The notes: generated by a model not told the origin, from the sequence alone. Shown: positions 49,684 through 58,430, counted from the first letter of the stretch. The stretch is DNA of 64,000 bases from JANMDN01 sp031376285 (GCA_031376285.1 JANMDN010000058.1:3983-67982); one strand, 5' to 3'. Numbers and translations: made by a program.

Positions 49684-51093
49684 GTGTCCACGACAACCCC
49701 ACCAGAGCTTGAAGACTTCGGTCAGTACAAGTTCGGCTGGCACGACCCGGCCAACTACGTGTTCGAGCCGAAGAAGGGGCTGAACGCGGACATCGTGCGG
49801 GAGATTTCCTTCCTCAAGAACGAGCCGGAGTGGATGACCAAGTTCCGTCTCCGCGCGCTCGAAATCTTCGATCGCAAGCCGATGCCGAACTGGGGTGGCG
49901 ATCTCTCGGAGATGGACTTCCAGGACATCTTCTACTTCATCCGCGCATCCGATCGCCAGGAGCGCGACTGGGACGACGTCCCCGAGGACATCAAGAAGAC
50001 CTTCGACCGGCTCGGGATTCCCGAGGCAGAGCGCAAGTTCCTCTCGGGTGTCTCGGCGCAGTACGAGAGTGAGGTCGTCTACCACTCGATCAAGCAGGAC
50101 CTCACCGACAAGGGTGTGATCTTCTGCGACTGCGACACCGCGCTTCGCGAGCACCCTGAGCTCTTCGCGGAGCACTTCGCGACGGTGATCCCGCCGGGCG
50201 ACAACAAGTTCGCCGCGCTGAACTCCGCCGTGTGGTCGGGTGGGTCGTTCATCTGGGTTCCGCCGGGAGTGCGCATCGACATTCCGCTCCAGGCCTACTT
50301 CAGGATCAACGCCGAGAACATGGGCCAGTTCGAGCGGACGCTCATCATCTGCGAGCCCGACTCGTTCGTGCACTACGTCGAGGGCTGCACCGCACCGGTC
50401 TACTCCTCGGACTCGCTGCACTCGGCCGTCGTCGAGATCATCGTGAAGAAGGGCGCGCGCTGCCGTTACACAACGATCCAGAACTGGTCGACGAACGTCT
50501 ACAACCTCGTCACCAAGCGCGCGGTCTGCCACGAGAACGCGACGATGGAATGGGTCGACGGCAACCTCGGCTCGCGCCTGACCATGAAATACCCGGCCGT
50601 CTGGATGACCGGCCGCGGTGCCCGTGGTGAGGTGCTGTCCGTCGCGTTCGCCTCCAAGGGAATGCACCAAGACGCCGGCGCCAAGATGGTGCACGTCGCC
50701 TCCGACACATCCTCGACGATCGTCTCGAAGTCGATCTCGAAGGGCGGCGGGCGCACGAGCTACCGCGGCCTCGTGAAGGTCGAGCCGGGCGCGAAGCGCG
50801 TGAAGGCCTCGGTCGTCTGTGACGCCCTGCTCCTGGATGACGACAGCCGCTCCGACACCTACCCGTACATGGACATCCAGGAGGAGGACACGTCGATCGG
50901 CCACGAGGCGACCGTCTCGAAGGTCAACGACGACCAGATCTTCTACCTGAGAAGCCGCGGGCTCTCTGAGGAGGCGGCGATGGCGATGATCGTGCGCGGC
51001 TTCATCGAGCCGATCGCCAAGGAGCTTCCGATGGAGTACGCCGTCGAGCTGAACCGACTAATCGAACTGCAAATGGAGGGATCGATTGGCTAG
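49684..51093 (+). CDS. sufB: SufB, Fe-S cluster scaffold
   Basis: 469 residues from GTG 49684, with GAGGAGG 5 bases upstream. With SufC and SufD it forms the SufBC2D scaffold on which Fe-S clusters are built in the cytoplasm. The family sequence is strong throughout: VPPGVRIDIPLQAYFRINAE, FVHYVEGCTAP (the conserved Cys), ASDTSSTIVSKSISKGGGR, IGHEATVSKVNDDQIFYL. SufD overlaps its 3' end by 8 bases. Confidence 0.97.
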   Translation: MSTTTPPELEDFGQYKFGWHDPANYVFEPKKGLNADIVREISFLKNEPEWMTKFRLRALEIFDRKPMPNWGGDLSEMDFQDIFYFIRASDRQERDWDDVPEDIKKTFDRLGIPEAERKFLSGVSAQYESEVVYHSIKQDLTDKGVIFCDCDTALREHPELFAEHFATVIPPGDNKFAALNSAVWSGGSFIWVPPGVRIDIPLQAYFRINAENMGQFERTLIICEPDSFVHYVEGCTAPVYSSDSLHSAVVEIIVKKGARCRYTTIQNWSTNVYNLVTKRAVCHENATMEWVDGNLGSRLTMKYPAVWMTGRGARGEVLSVAFASKGMHQDAGAKMVHVASDTSSTIVSKSISKGGGRTSYRGLVKVEPGAKRVKASVVCDALLLDDDSRSDTYPYMDIQEEDTSIGHEATVSKVNDDQIFYLRSRGLSEEAAMAMIVRGFIEPIAKELPMEYAVELNRLIELQMEGSIG

Positions 51094-52300
51094 TTGGGCC
51101 GACGACGCGCGCGCCGCGGCGACAAAGAACCTGCATGACCTGCCCGAACTGACCGATCGCGAAGAGGCTTGGCGCTTCACCCAGCCGGAGGACTTGGGCC
51201 TTGAGGGCTCCGAGCCCGAGGCTGGCGGAGCGTCGACGGCCGTTGCGGAAGTCGTCGGCGGGACGCGCCTTGCGCGGCTCGACTTCCCCGACGGGGTGCG
51301 CGCGGGCGACGAGCCGACGGGTCTTCCCGATGGCGTGATCGTCTGCGACCTCGCGACGGCCGTGGATACTCACGAGGAACTTGTGCGCGATCGTCTCTAC
51401 GCGCTTGCGGGCTTCGACGACAAGGCAGGCGCCTTAAACGCCGCTCGCTGGGACGCGGGACTCTTCGTCTATGTCCCTCGCGGTGTGCACGTCGACCTGC
51501 CGATCGAGGCGATCCTCTCTGCCACGGGCGCGACGGGCCGGGTGTTTGGCCGGACGCTCGTGGTGGTCGAGGAGGGTGCGAAGGCGACGGTCGTCGACCG
51601 CTTTATCTCACCCGACCTTCCCGGCGAGGTCGTCGCATCGACGGTGGTCGAGCTGTACGTGGCTGAAGGCGGCGAGCTTGAACACATCAGCTATATCAAC
51701 TGGGGCGCAGGAATGCGCCACCACGCGGTTCTCGGAGCGTCGGTCGGGAAGGACGCGAAGGTGCGTTCGGTGGTCATCACCCTCGGCGGCGACGTGATCC
51801 GTGTTGAGCCGACGCTCTACGTTCGCGGCGAAGGTGCCGACGCGCGTGCGCTTGGCCTGTGCTTTGCCTCTGGCGACCAGCACTTCGAACACCGCGTGGT
51901 GTCGCGCCACGAGGCGCCGAACGCGTACTCGAACCTGCTCTACAAGGGCGCGATCCAGGACACCGCGCACACGGTCTTCTATGGAAACCTGCTGGTCCCC
52001 CCGGGAGCACCAGGGACCGACGCGTACCAGACGAACCGGAACCTGATCCTGAACGAGGGCGCGCGCGCCGACACAATCCCGTTCCTGGAGATCGAGACGG
52101 CTGACGTGAAGTGCTCGCACGCCGGGGCCGTCGGTCGCGTTGACGACGAGCACCTGTTCTACCTCGAGTCGCGTGGCGTGCCGAGGGACGTCGCCAAGCG
52201 CCTGATCGTCTTCGGCTTCTTCCAGGAGGTGCTCGAACAGATCACCTTCGCGGAGCTTCGCGACGAGCTTGTCGCCGCCGTCGAAAAGAAGGTTTCGTAG
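51086..52300 (+). CDS. sufD: SufD, SufB-like scaffold partner
   Basis: 404 residues from TTG 51086 with GGAGGG just upstream. It has the SufBD beta-helix core: FVYVPRGVHVDLPIEAI, EHISYINWGAGMRHHAVLG, QTNRNLILNEGARADTIPFL, CSHAGAVGRVDDEHLFYLES. The N-terminal region is the divergent SufD type. Partner of SufB in the SufBC2D complex. Confidence 0.95.
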   Translation: MASWADDARAAATKNLHDLPELTDREEAWRFTQPEDLGLEGSEPEAGGASTAVAEVVGGTRLARLDFPDGVRAGDEPTGLPDGVIVCDLATAVDTHEELVRDRLYALAGFDDKAGALNAARWDAGLFVYVPRGVHVDLPIEAILSATGATGRVFGRTLVVVEEGAKATVVDRFISPDLPGEVVASTVVELYVAEGGELEHISYINWGAGMRHHAVLGASVGKDAKVRSVVITLGGDVIRVEPTLYVRGEGADARALGLCFASGDQHFEHRVVSRHEAPNAYSNLLYKGAIQDTAHTVFYGNLLVPPGAPGTDAYQTNRNLILNEGARADTIPFLEIETADVKCSHAGAVGRVDDEHLFYLESRGVPRDVAKRLIVFGFFQEVLEQITFAELRDELVAAVEKKVS

Positions 52301-52375
52301 TGGTGACAAGGCGGAACACCGCGCCGCGAAGCGCCTGGAGTTCAACTCAGGATGAGCGAGGATCCCTCGCTTGGT

Positions 52376-52520
52376 GGTGTCAGACACCTGCTGCCGCGGC
52401 ACGAATCGCCCCCGCTGATGTGGTGTCTGACACGCCGGTCGTTCGCGTTGGAGCCATTTCCACGTGTCTGGCACCACGAAGTTCCTGCGCGCGCGAACAC
52501 CAGAATCAGGTGCCTGACAC
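52376..52520. repeat. Cluster of four GTGTC(A/T)GRCACC palindromic repeats
   Basis: GGTGTCAGACACC (52376-52388, itself a perfect palindrome), GGTGTCTGACAC (52422), GTGTCTGGCACC (52464) and GGTGCCTGACAC (52509). The last two are inverted relative to each other with one mismatch. They fill the 282-base gap between sufD and the Rieske gene, the only long gap inside the suf operon. The same motif pair lies after the ferredoxin gene at 32066. Confidence 0.6.
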
Positions 52521-52582
52521 AACCGATGTCAGTGACTCCGCCCATTCTGAACTGAACTCCTGGCTCCAGGCGAGGGGCAACC

Positions 52583-52954
52583 GTGCCTGACCTTCGCGAC
52601 GTCGCTTCGATCGACGAGATCGCACCCGGCACCGCCCACCGCGTCGAGATCGATGGCACCCCAATCTGCCTCGTGAACGTCGAGGGCACGGTCCACGCGA
52701 TCCACGATGTCTGCTCGCACGCGAAGGAATCGCTCTGCGGCGGCTGGATCGACGGCGACAAGATCGAGTGCCCCCGCCACGGCGCGTTCTTTAGCGTCGT
52801 CACCGGCGAGGCCCTCACGCCGCCCGCGAACCTGCCGATCCCGACCTTCGTGGTCGAGGTTCAAGACGGCCGCGTGTTCGTCGACCCGACCCCGAGCATC
52901 CCCCACCCCATTCTCGACCGCAAACGAACCGGAGCTACGAGTGCCAGCGTCTGA
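52583..52954 (+). CDS. Rieske-type [2Fe-2S] ferredoxin of the suf operon
   Basis: 123 residues. The Rieske ligands are CSHAKESLCGG and CPRHGAFF (C-x-H ... C-x2-H). It is a soluble NirD/dioxygenase-ferredoxin-like protein, a usual member of actinobacterial suf operons between sufD and sufC. It probably supplies electrons or acts as a cluster acceptor. Its end overlaps the SufC start by 14 bases. Confidence 0.92.
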   Translation: MPDLRDVASIDEIAPGTAHRVEIDGTPICLVNVEGTVHAIHDVCSHAKESLCGGWIDGDKIECPRHGAFFSVVTGEALTPPANLPIPTFVVEVQDGRVFVDPTPSIPHPILDRKRTGATSASV

Positions 52955-53711
52955 ACCAATCCTGCAGATCATGGGCCTGGAAGTGGCCGTTGACGACACC
53001 CCGATCCTCCGGGGCGTCGACCTCTCGGTGCCACAGGGCGAGGTTCACGCCCTCATGGGTCCGAACGGATCGGGCAAGTCGACGCTCGCCTACGCTCTTG
53101 CCGGGCACCCGCGCTACGACGTCACCGCCGGCTCGGCGACCTTCGATGGGAAGGACCTCCTCGACATGGAGGCCGACGAGCGGGCCCAGGCGGGCCTTTT
53201 CTTGGCGATGCAGTACCCCGTCGAGGTGCCCGGTGTGTCGGTGATGAACTTCCTGCGCACCTCGATGAACGCGGTGCGCGGCGAGGACATCCCGGTTCGG
53301 GAGTTCGCAAAGCTCTTCAAGGAGCAGTCGAAGCTCCTCGACTTCGACACGAGCTTCGCCGACCGGTACCTGAACGAGGGCTTCTCCGGTGGCGAGAAGA
53401 AGCGCCACGAGATCCTGCAGATGGCACTGCTGAAGCCAAAGTTCGCGGTGCTTGACGAGACCGACTCGGGCCTTGATGTCGACGCGCTTCGGATCGTCTC
53501 CGAGGGCGTGAACCGCCTTCGCGGAGAGGACCTCGGGGTGCTGATCATCACCCACTACACGCGGATCCTGAACTACATCCAGCCGGACGTCGTCCATGTG
53601 ATGTACGACGGCAAGATCGCAAAGACCGGCGGCCCGGAGCTTGCCGACTACCTGGAGCAGAACGGCTACGTGGAGTTCGGCTCGCAGGAGCCGGCGGTCG
53701 CTCCGAGGTAG
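52941..53711 (+). CDS. sufC: SufC, ABC-type ATPase of the SUF scaffold
   Basis: 256 residues from GTG 52941 with GGAG upstream. Walker A is GPNGSGKST, the Q-loop region is LAMQYPVEVPGVSV, the signature is FSGGEKKRHEILQMALL, and Walker B is FAVLDETDSGLD. Its ATP cycle opens the SufB-SufD interface for cluster assembly. Confidence 0.97.
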   Translation: MPASEPILQIMGLEVAVDDTPILRGVDLSVPQGEVHALMGPNGSGKSTLAYALAGHPRYDVTAGSATFDGKDLLDMEADERAQAGLFLAMQYPVEVPGVSVMNFLRTSMNAVRGEDIPVREFAKLFKEQSKLLDFDTSFADRYLNEGFSGGEKKRHEILQMALLKPKFAVLDETDSGLDVDALRIVSEGVNRLRGEDLGVLIITHYTRILNYIQPDVVHVMYDGKIAKTGGPELADYLEQNGYVEFGSQEPAVAPR

Positions 53712-53719
53712 GGCCGGCG

Positions 53720-53744
53720 GGCCGGTTCGCCAGCTGAACCGGCC
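53720..53744 (+). terminator. Hairpin after sufC
   Basis: GGCCGGTTC, loop GCCAGCT, GAACCGGCC form a perfect nine-pair stem 9 bases after the sufC stop. It could end or attenuate the sufBD-Rieske-sufC message, leaving sufS with its own promoter, which would fit the inserted antitoxin gene. It also lies 13 bases past the stop of that minus-strand gene. Confidence 0.6.
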
Positions 53745-53757
53745 CTTCGCGCCTGAG

Positions 53758-53997
53758 TCAATCGCCGTCCCAGAGCGAATCAACGTCGCCATGCCCGACT
53801 CGGCGTCCAACGTTGACCGTCGGGAATCCACTCTTGGGGTCGTCGGTGATCGCGTCGTCCTCGACTTCCTCGTCGAGTGCTGCGAGGCCGCGCACCATGA
53901 GTTCGGCGATTACGCTCGACAGTGATTGACCTCGCCGATCGGCAATTTGTTTCGCCCGAAAGTGCGCGGCAGCGGGGAGATCGACGGTCGTTCTCAT
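53758..53997 (-). CDS. Orphan ribbon-helix-helix antitoxin
   Basis: 79 residues from ATG 53997. RTTVDLPAAAHFRAKQIADR, then GQSLSSVIAELMVRGL is an RHH/VapB-like DNA-binding fold. The acidic tail (DDPKSGFPTVNVGRRVGHGD) resembles the toxin-binding end of VapB families. No toxin gene adjoins it. It lies antisense within the suf operon between sufC and sufS. Confidence 0.7.
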   Translation of the reverse strand: MRTTVDLPAAAHFRAKQIADRRGQSLSSVIAELMVRGLAALDEEVEDDAITDDPKSGFPTVNVGRRVGHGDVDSLWDGD

Positions 53998-54093
53998 CAG
54001 AGGATAAAAGCATGCATCGCCGAGTGATGCGTCCGGAATTCGTCGCTCGACACCCGCCCCGGGGAAGTTCACCCGCGGTATCGTGGATGCACG

Positions 54094-55344
54094 ATGAGCG
54101 ATCCCGAAACGACCGGCCGACCGAGCAGTTCCGTCGCACCGAAGGCCGACTTCCCAATCCTCGGTACGGAGCTGAACGGCAAGCCGCTGGTCTACCTCGA
54201 CTCGGCGGCGACCGCGCAGAAGCCTTCGGTTGTCCTTGAGGCGATGGATGCCTACTACCGCGAGACGAACGCGAACGTCCATCGCGGGGTCTACGGCCTC
54301 GCGGCTGAGGCGACGGCGCGCTACGAGTACGGCCGCACGGCGGTCGCGCGGCTGCTCTCGACGTCAGCCGAGGGTGTGGTCTTTACGAAGAACGCGAGCG
54401 AGGCGATCAACCTCGTCGCGTGGGCGTGGGGCGTGCGCAACCTGAAAGCTGGCGACGAGATCGTCCTCACCGAGATGGAGCACCACTCGAACATCGTCCC
54501 TTGGCAGCTCGTGGCGAACATCACCGGGGCGACGGTGCGCTTTGCCCCGATCACGGATGAGGGCGAGCTGGACCTCGACGCGATGCGCGGGATGCTCTCT
54601 GGGAAGACGAAGATGGTCGCCTGTGTTCACATCTCGAACGTGCTCGGGACGATCAACCCGGTGGCCGAGGTGGCTAAGATGGCGCACGAGGTCGGGGCGC
54701 TCTGCTTGGTCGACGGGGCGCAGAGCGTGCCGCAGATGCCGATCCGGTTCGACGACCTGGGGTGCGACTTCCTTGCGTTCACGGGGCACAAGCTGGGCGG
54801 GCCGACGGGGATCGGGGTGCTGGTCGGGAAGCCTGACGTGCTGAACGGGATGGAGCCGTTCCTCGGAGGCGGACACATGATCAAGGACGTGACGACGGAA
54901 GGGTCGACGTACGCGGCATCCCCCGGGCGGTTCGAGGCGGGGACGCCGCCGATCGCCGAAGCCGTCGGGCTTGGGGCTGCGGTGGACTATGTGATGGGCG
55001 TGGGCATGGAGAGGATTCGGGCGCATGAGGTGGAGTTGGCGGGGGCGCTACTGGATGGGGTCGGGTCGATCCCGGGGGTGACGATCCATGGGCCGAAGGA
55101 TCCTGCGAAGCGGGCGGCACTGGTGAGCTTTGTGCTGCCGGACGTGCACCCGCACGACATGGCGCAGCTGCTGGATCAGGACGGCGTGTGCGTGCGGGCG
55201 GGGCACCACTGCACGAAGCCGCTGATGGCGCGGCTCGGGGTGAACGCGACGACTCGCGCGAGCGCTTGGCTCTACAACGGGGTGGCTGACGTGGAGCCAC
55301 TGGTGGCTGGCATCGGGAGAGCGCGTCGGTACCTGGCGGGGTAG
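54094..55344 (+). CDS. sufS: SufS, group II cysteine desulfurase
   Basis: 416 residues. A PLP enzyme that takes sulfur from cysteine for Fe-S assembly. The PLP lysine is in FLAFTGHKLGGPTG and the active-site cysteine in RAGHHCTKPLM, with the group II insertion. The N-terminus has PLVYLDSAATAQKP. SufU, its usual zinc-bound sulfur acceptor encoded right behind it in Actinobacteria, is absent; a defence pair follows instead. Confidence 0.95.
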   Translation: MSDPETTGRPSSSVAPKADFPILGTELNGKPLVYLDSAATAQKPSVVLEAMDAYYRETNANVHRGVYGLAAEATARYEYGRTAVARLLSTSAEGVVFTKNASEAINLVAWAWGVRNLKAGDEIVLTEMEHHSNIVPWQLVANITGATVRFAPITDEGELDLDAMRGMLSGKTKMVACVHISNVLGTINPVAEVAKMAHEVGALCLVDGAQSVPQMPIRFDDLGCDFLAFTGHKLGGPTGIGVLVGKPDVLNGMEPFLGGGHMIKDVTTEGSTYAASPGRFEAGTPPIAEAVGLGAAVDYVMGVGMERIRAHEVELAGALLDGVGSIPGVTIHGPKDPAKRAALVSFVLPDVHPHDMAQLLDQDGVCVRAGHHCTKPLMARLGVNATTRASAWLYNGVADVEPLVAGIGRARRYLAG

Positions 55345-55404
55345 CATCCCCGGCACTCCTCATTCGCTAGCCTAGCCTGCCACTCCGACGCAACAGGAGG
55401 CCAA

Positions 55405-56652
55405 GTGGGTAGACCCGGCGACAAACCCGATACTTCTGCGAATCTTCCGAGCGAGGAATTAGAAGCCGACGACGACGGAATTGACGCACTCGAAGTCGAG
55501 GAAGAAGCGTCAGACGACACAGAAGGGCACGACTGGTCGGGCGTCGCGCCACCAGACCGCAAGTTAATCGCCCATCCGGTCGATCTTGCTGTCAGTGACT
55601 TGGTCGCCCAGATCTCATCAGATGACCTCCACCTGAATCCGGTCTATCAGAGAAGGTACGTCTGGGACGATCGGAAGGCCAGCAAGCTCATCGAGAGCCT
55701 CCTTATCAACGTCCCCATTCCGGTCTGCTACTTGGCGGAAGAGTCGGACGGAACCCGCAGCACGATCGACGGCCAGCAGCGGCTCCGATCCTTGCATCGC
55801 TATATAAGCAACGAGTTCTCATTGCGCGGCCTTGACGTTCTTTCTGAACTCAACGGCAGCCGTTTCCACCAACTTTCCGACCGTCAGCAGCGGCTCATCA
55901 GAACTCGGACGATCCGCTGCATTGTCATCACAGCAGAGTCTCACCCCGACATTCGGTTCGACGTCTTTGAGCGTCTGAACACAGGGTCGGTAGCGCTAAA
56001 GGCACAGGAACTTCGAAATAGCATGTACCGTGGGTCGTTCAACGACCTTCTCCACGAACTTGCCAACGACCCCTGCTTTCGCAGTTGCCTCGGCAATAGG
56101 CCTGACAAGCGCATGAACTTCGAAGAACTCGCTCTCAGATTCTTTGCGTTGAACGACGGCCTTCTCGGCTACGCACCGAGCTTCAAAGCATTTCTGAACA
56201 GGTTCATGCGAGCAAAGAGCAATGCCGCAGCCGACGAAATCGACGGAATGCGGCAACTCTTCGTCAAAACGGCAGCTCGGGTTCACGCTGTGTACGGCGA
56301 CAACAGCTTTCGGCGCGCCTATCGGAACCAGCGGGGAGGCGTCGAGAGGGCACCTGCCGTAAACAGCGCGCTCTACGATGCCATCATGCTCAACTTTGCG
56401 CCCCTCCCTCACCCCCCGGGCGAGCTTGCCACTCGTGCGGCGGATATTCAGGCGATGACAACTGAGTTGATGCTCGACGATCTGCAGTTTGTCGACGCGA
56501 TCTCGTTGGCGACGGGCGACCGAACTCGACTTCGCCGACGAGTCCGCCTCTTTAGCGCTCGGCTTAGCCACCTAGGAATCGACAGTGGCTGGCATGGCCA
56601 GATTGCGGCCGCGATGGAAGAGGAGAGTCAATCTCAAAGCACCGTAGAGTAG
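55405..56652 (+). CDS. DUF262 (GmrS-N/ParB-like) protein paired with a HEPN gene
   Basis: 415 residues from GTG 55405 with AGGAGG 5 bases upstream. After an acidic 50-residue leader the DUF262 core appears: LNPVYQRRYVWDDRKASKLI, then IDGQQRLRSL (DGQQR, 122-126), and FERLNTGSVALKAQELRN. DUF262 domains are ParB/Srx-fold NTPases; in GmrSD they provide nucleotide-driven sensing. The C-terminal half lacks the HNH/DUF1524 nuclease of GmrD. A HEPN gene follows 6 bases later, so the effector is probably the HEPN RNase. GC is lower than in the neighbours, a sign of transfer. Confidence 0.8.
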   Translation: MGRPGDKPDTSANLPSEELEADDDGIDALEVEEEASDDTEGHDWSGVAPPDRKLIAHPVDLAVSDLVAQISSDDLHLNPVYQRRYVWDDRKASKLIESLLINVPIPVCYLAEESDGTRSTIDGQQRLRSLHRYISNEFSLRGLDVLSELNGSRFHQLSDRQQRLIRTRTIRCIVITAESHPDIRFDVFERLNTGSVALKAQELRNSMYRGSFNDLLHELANDPCFRSCLGNRPDKRMNFEELALRFFALNDGLLGYAPSFKAFLNRFMRAKSNAAADEIDGMRQLFVKTAARVHAVYGDNSFRRAYRNQRGGVERAPAVNSALYDAIMLNFAPLPHPPGELATRAADIQAMTTELMLDDLQFVDAISLATGDRTRLRRRVRLFSARLSHLGIDSGWHGQIAAAMEEESQSQSTVE

Positions 56653-56658
56653 CGCCGG

Positions 56659-57411
56659 ATGGCCGGTGTGCGAAGCCAGTCCTTGGCTTGGACGAAGTAT
56701 CTCGAGCATCTCCGGGGAGTTGCCCAGATCCTTCTGGCCGACCCTGAAGGGACTTACTCGCGGCGACACAGCCCGAAGGGTGGCATACCCGGGCACTACG
56801 CCGTTAGAAGATCTGCCGCCCTGGCCAAAGGCGCCCTGGTCCTGACGTGCAGTCACCTCCAGGGTTACGTCATCGACGTGAGTCAGGAATTCCTTGAAGC
56901 GATCGACTCCTCCGGACTAGACGTCGCCCAACTGCCTTTGAGCCTGAGGGCCGAACTCTGCATGCGATTTCCGTATCCGTCCGGGACGAAGGAAGAGCGC
57001 GACCGCGTCGCCATCCTGCATACTGCCTACGCGCCGCTGTGGCGGGATGGCACGCCCCTCGACCCTGGCACGATTCGCACGGACTCTCTAACTGATCCGA
57101 GCGCGAACCCTTGGCCGAAGGCAATCCAGAGGCTGCTCGGGACAATGGGCATCGACTACTTTGGCTTCGTGTTTGACCGCTGGGGTGTAGACCGCGTCAA
57201 CGGAATCAAGACTTACGTACTCGATCTTGTGGAGAAGCGAAACAAGATTGCCCACGGTGATGATGGTGTACTGGTGTCTGGTGCCGACGTTCGGAATCTA
57301 CTTCAATGGTCTACGCGGGCAGCGCGGGCCTGTGACGCCTCAATTGGTGCTCGTCTATTCGCCCTCACCGGTTCGTCATGGACGACGTCCGCGGGGGCGT
57401 CCGGCCTCTGA
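56659..57411 (+). CDS. HEPN-domain RNase-like effector (RiboL-PSP/MAE_28990-like)
   Basis: 250 residues, beginning 6 bases after the DUF262 stop. It is helical, with the HEPN RNase signature VEKRNKIAHGD (R194-x4-H199). RiboL-PSP-type HEPN proteins cleave RNA and serve as toxins in abortive infection. The last five residues (GASGL) and the stop come from the first hairpin repeat at 57391, so the natural C-terminus was replaced or shortened. The active-site motif lies well before that. Confidence 0.75.
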   Translation: MAGVRSQSLAWTKYLEHLRGVAQILLADPEGTYSRRHSPKGGIPGHYAVRRSAALAKGALVLTCSHLQGYVIDVSQEFLEAIDSSGLDVAQLPLSLRAELCMRFPYPSGTKEERDRVAILHTAYAPLWRDGTPLDPGTIRTDSLTDPSANPWPKAIQRLLGTMGIDYFGFVFDRWGVDRVNGIKTYVLDLVEKRNKIAHGDDGVLVSGADVRNLLQWSTRAARACDASIGARLFALTGSSWTTSAGASGL

Positions 57412-57871
57412 CCGGGGTCACGGGGGCATCCGGCCCCTGGGCGGGGTCAGACCTTGCGTTCGATCACCCCTTTGAGGGAGTCCTGCGCGATCGGTCGTCC
57501 GAGTGGGCATCGGGGGGCATCCGGCCCCTGGGCGGCGTCATGGCGGGGGCATCCGGCCCCTGGGCGGGGTCAGACCTTGCGGGGGCATCCGGCCCCTGGG
57601 CGGGGTCAGACCTTGCGTTCGATCACCCCTTTGTCAGGGGCATCCGGCCCCTGGGCGGGGTCAGACCTTGCGTTCGATCACCCCTTCGAGGGATACACCC
57701 CCAGGCCAGCACCCACCCGGCGCATCCCAGTCAGACCTTGCGCCCGATCAGGAGCGTCGACGGGCGTGTGGGGTGATTGAAGGCCTCGCCGACCGGTAGC
57801 TGGACGCGCCAGCCGATCCGGCTCCCTCGTAGGAGTGATCGAACGCAAGGTCTGACCCCGCCCGCCGATCC
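57391..57871. repeat. REP hairpin array 1 (about six direct copies closed by an inverted copy)
   Basis: The unit is core GGGGGCATCCGGCCCC (stem GGGGC/GCCCC, loop ATCCG), then (T)GGGCGGG, then GTCAGACCTTGCG and TTCGATCACCCC. Copies start near 57391 (variant), 57421, 57512, 57544, 57580 and 57637; a copy without core lies at 57730 and an inverted tail copy at 57832-57865. Direct and inverted copies together form the BIME-like arrangement seen with RAYT transposases. Frames through it give only a periodic artefact peptide. Confidence 0.85.
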
Positions 57872-57873
57872 TT

Positions 57874-58240
57874 ATGTTGGTTAGCCAGGATCCTTGCTCC
57901 TTCGTCTCCGGATCGCGTGTCTCACTTGCGAACGTCCTCCGACACTACAATCGGTCAGAGTTTCATCATTTGTTCCCGCGAGCGTTTCTGAACAATCAGG
58001 GACTGCCAACGGGTGAAATGAATCGGCTCGCCAATTTTGCCATCATTTCGTCTGCAGACAATAAGGCTCTTGGGGGCGTTGCCCCGAGTCGATATCGCGA
58101 ATAGATGCCGGCGAGCCGCGTAGATCGCATTTTGGCGGCCGCGGTGTGCCCGATTGCCCTCTTTGAGGACCCGTACGACGAGTTCCTGAGGGAGCGAGCT
58201 AGTCTGCTGCGCGAGCTCGCGGGGCGACTGACCGCCTAAC
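57874..58240 (+). pseudogene. Remnant of a DUF262/DUF1524-type (GmrSD-like) HNH protein with an in-frame stop
   Basis: The first part reads SEFHHLFPRAFLNNQG, then NRLANFAIISSADNKALGG and APSRYRE, the HNH-like H-x(3)-P-x-A segment found at the C-terminal end of DUF262/DUF1524 proteins. After a TAG at 58102 the same frame continues MPASRVDRILAAAVCPIALF, then EDPYDEFLRERASLLRELAG, the usual final helix. Everything N-terminal is missing and the left end abuts the inverted repeat. A broken type IV restriction gene. Confidence 0.65.
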
Positions 58241-58254
58241 GTGAACTCTCCCCG

Positions 58255-58430
58255 CAGGGCATCCAGCCCCTCGGGGTCACGTGGGGCATCCAGCGCCTGG
58301 CGGGGGTCAGGTCTTGCGTTCTACCTACACCGTAAGTCCGCCAGTATCCCTACCCCCCAACTCCCCGCCACCGGCCTCCGCTGACCGACGGGCGGCGCCA
58401 CCGTAGATCGAACGCCAGACCTGACCCGTT
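58255..58430. repeat. Diverged REP copies in direct and inverted orientation
   Basis: CAGGGCATCCAGCCCCTCGG and GGGGCATCCAGCGCCTGGCG carry ATCCAG in place of ATCCGG, followed by GTCAGGTCTTGCGTTC (58307). An inverted partner, GATCGAACGCCAGACCTGAC, lies at 58407. An older, drifted pair enclosing about 75 bases. Confidence 0.7.
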
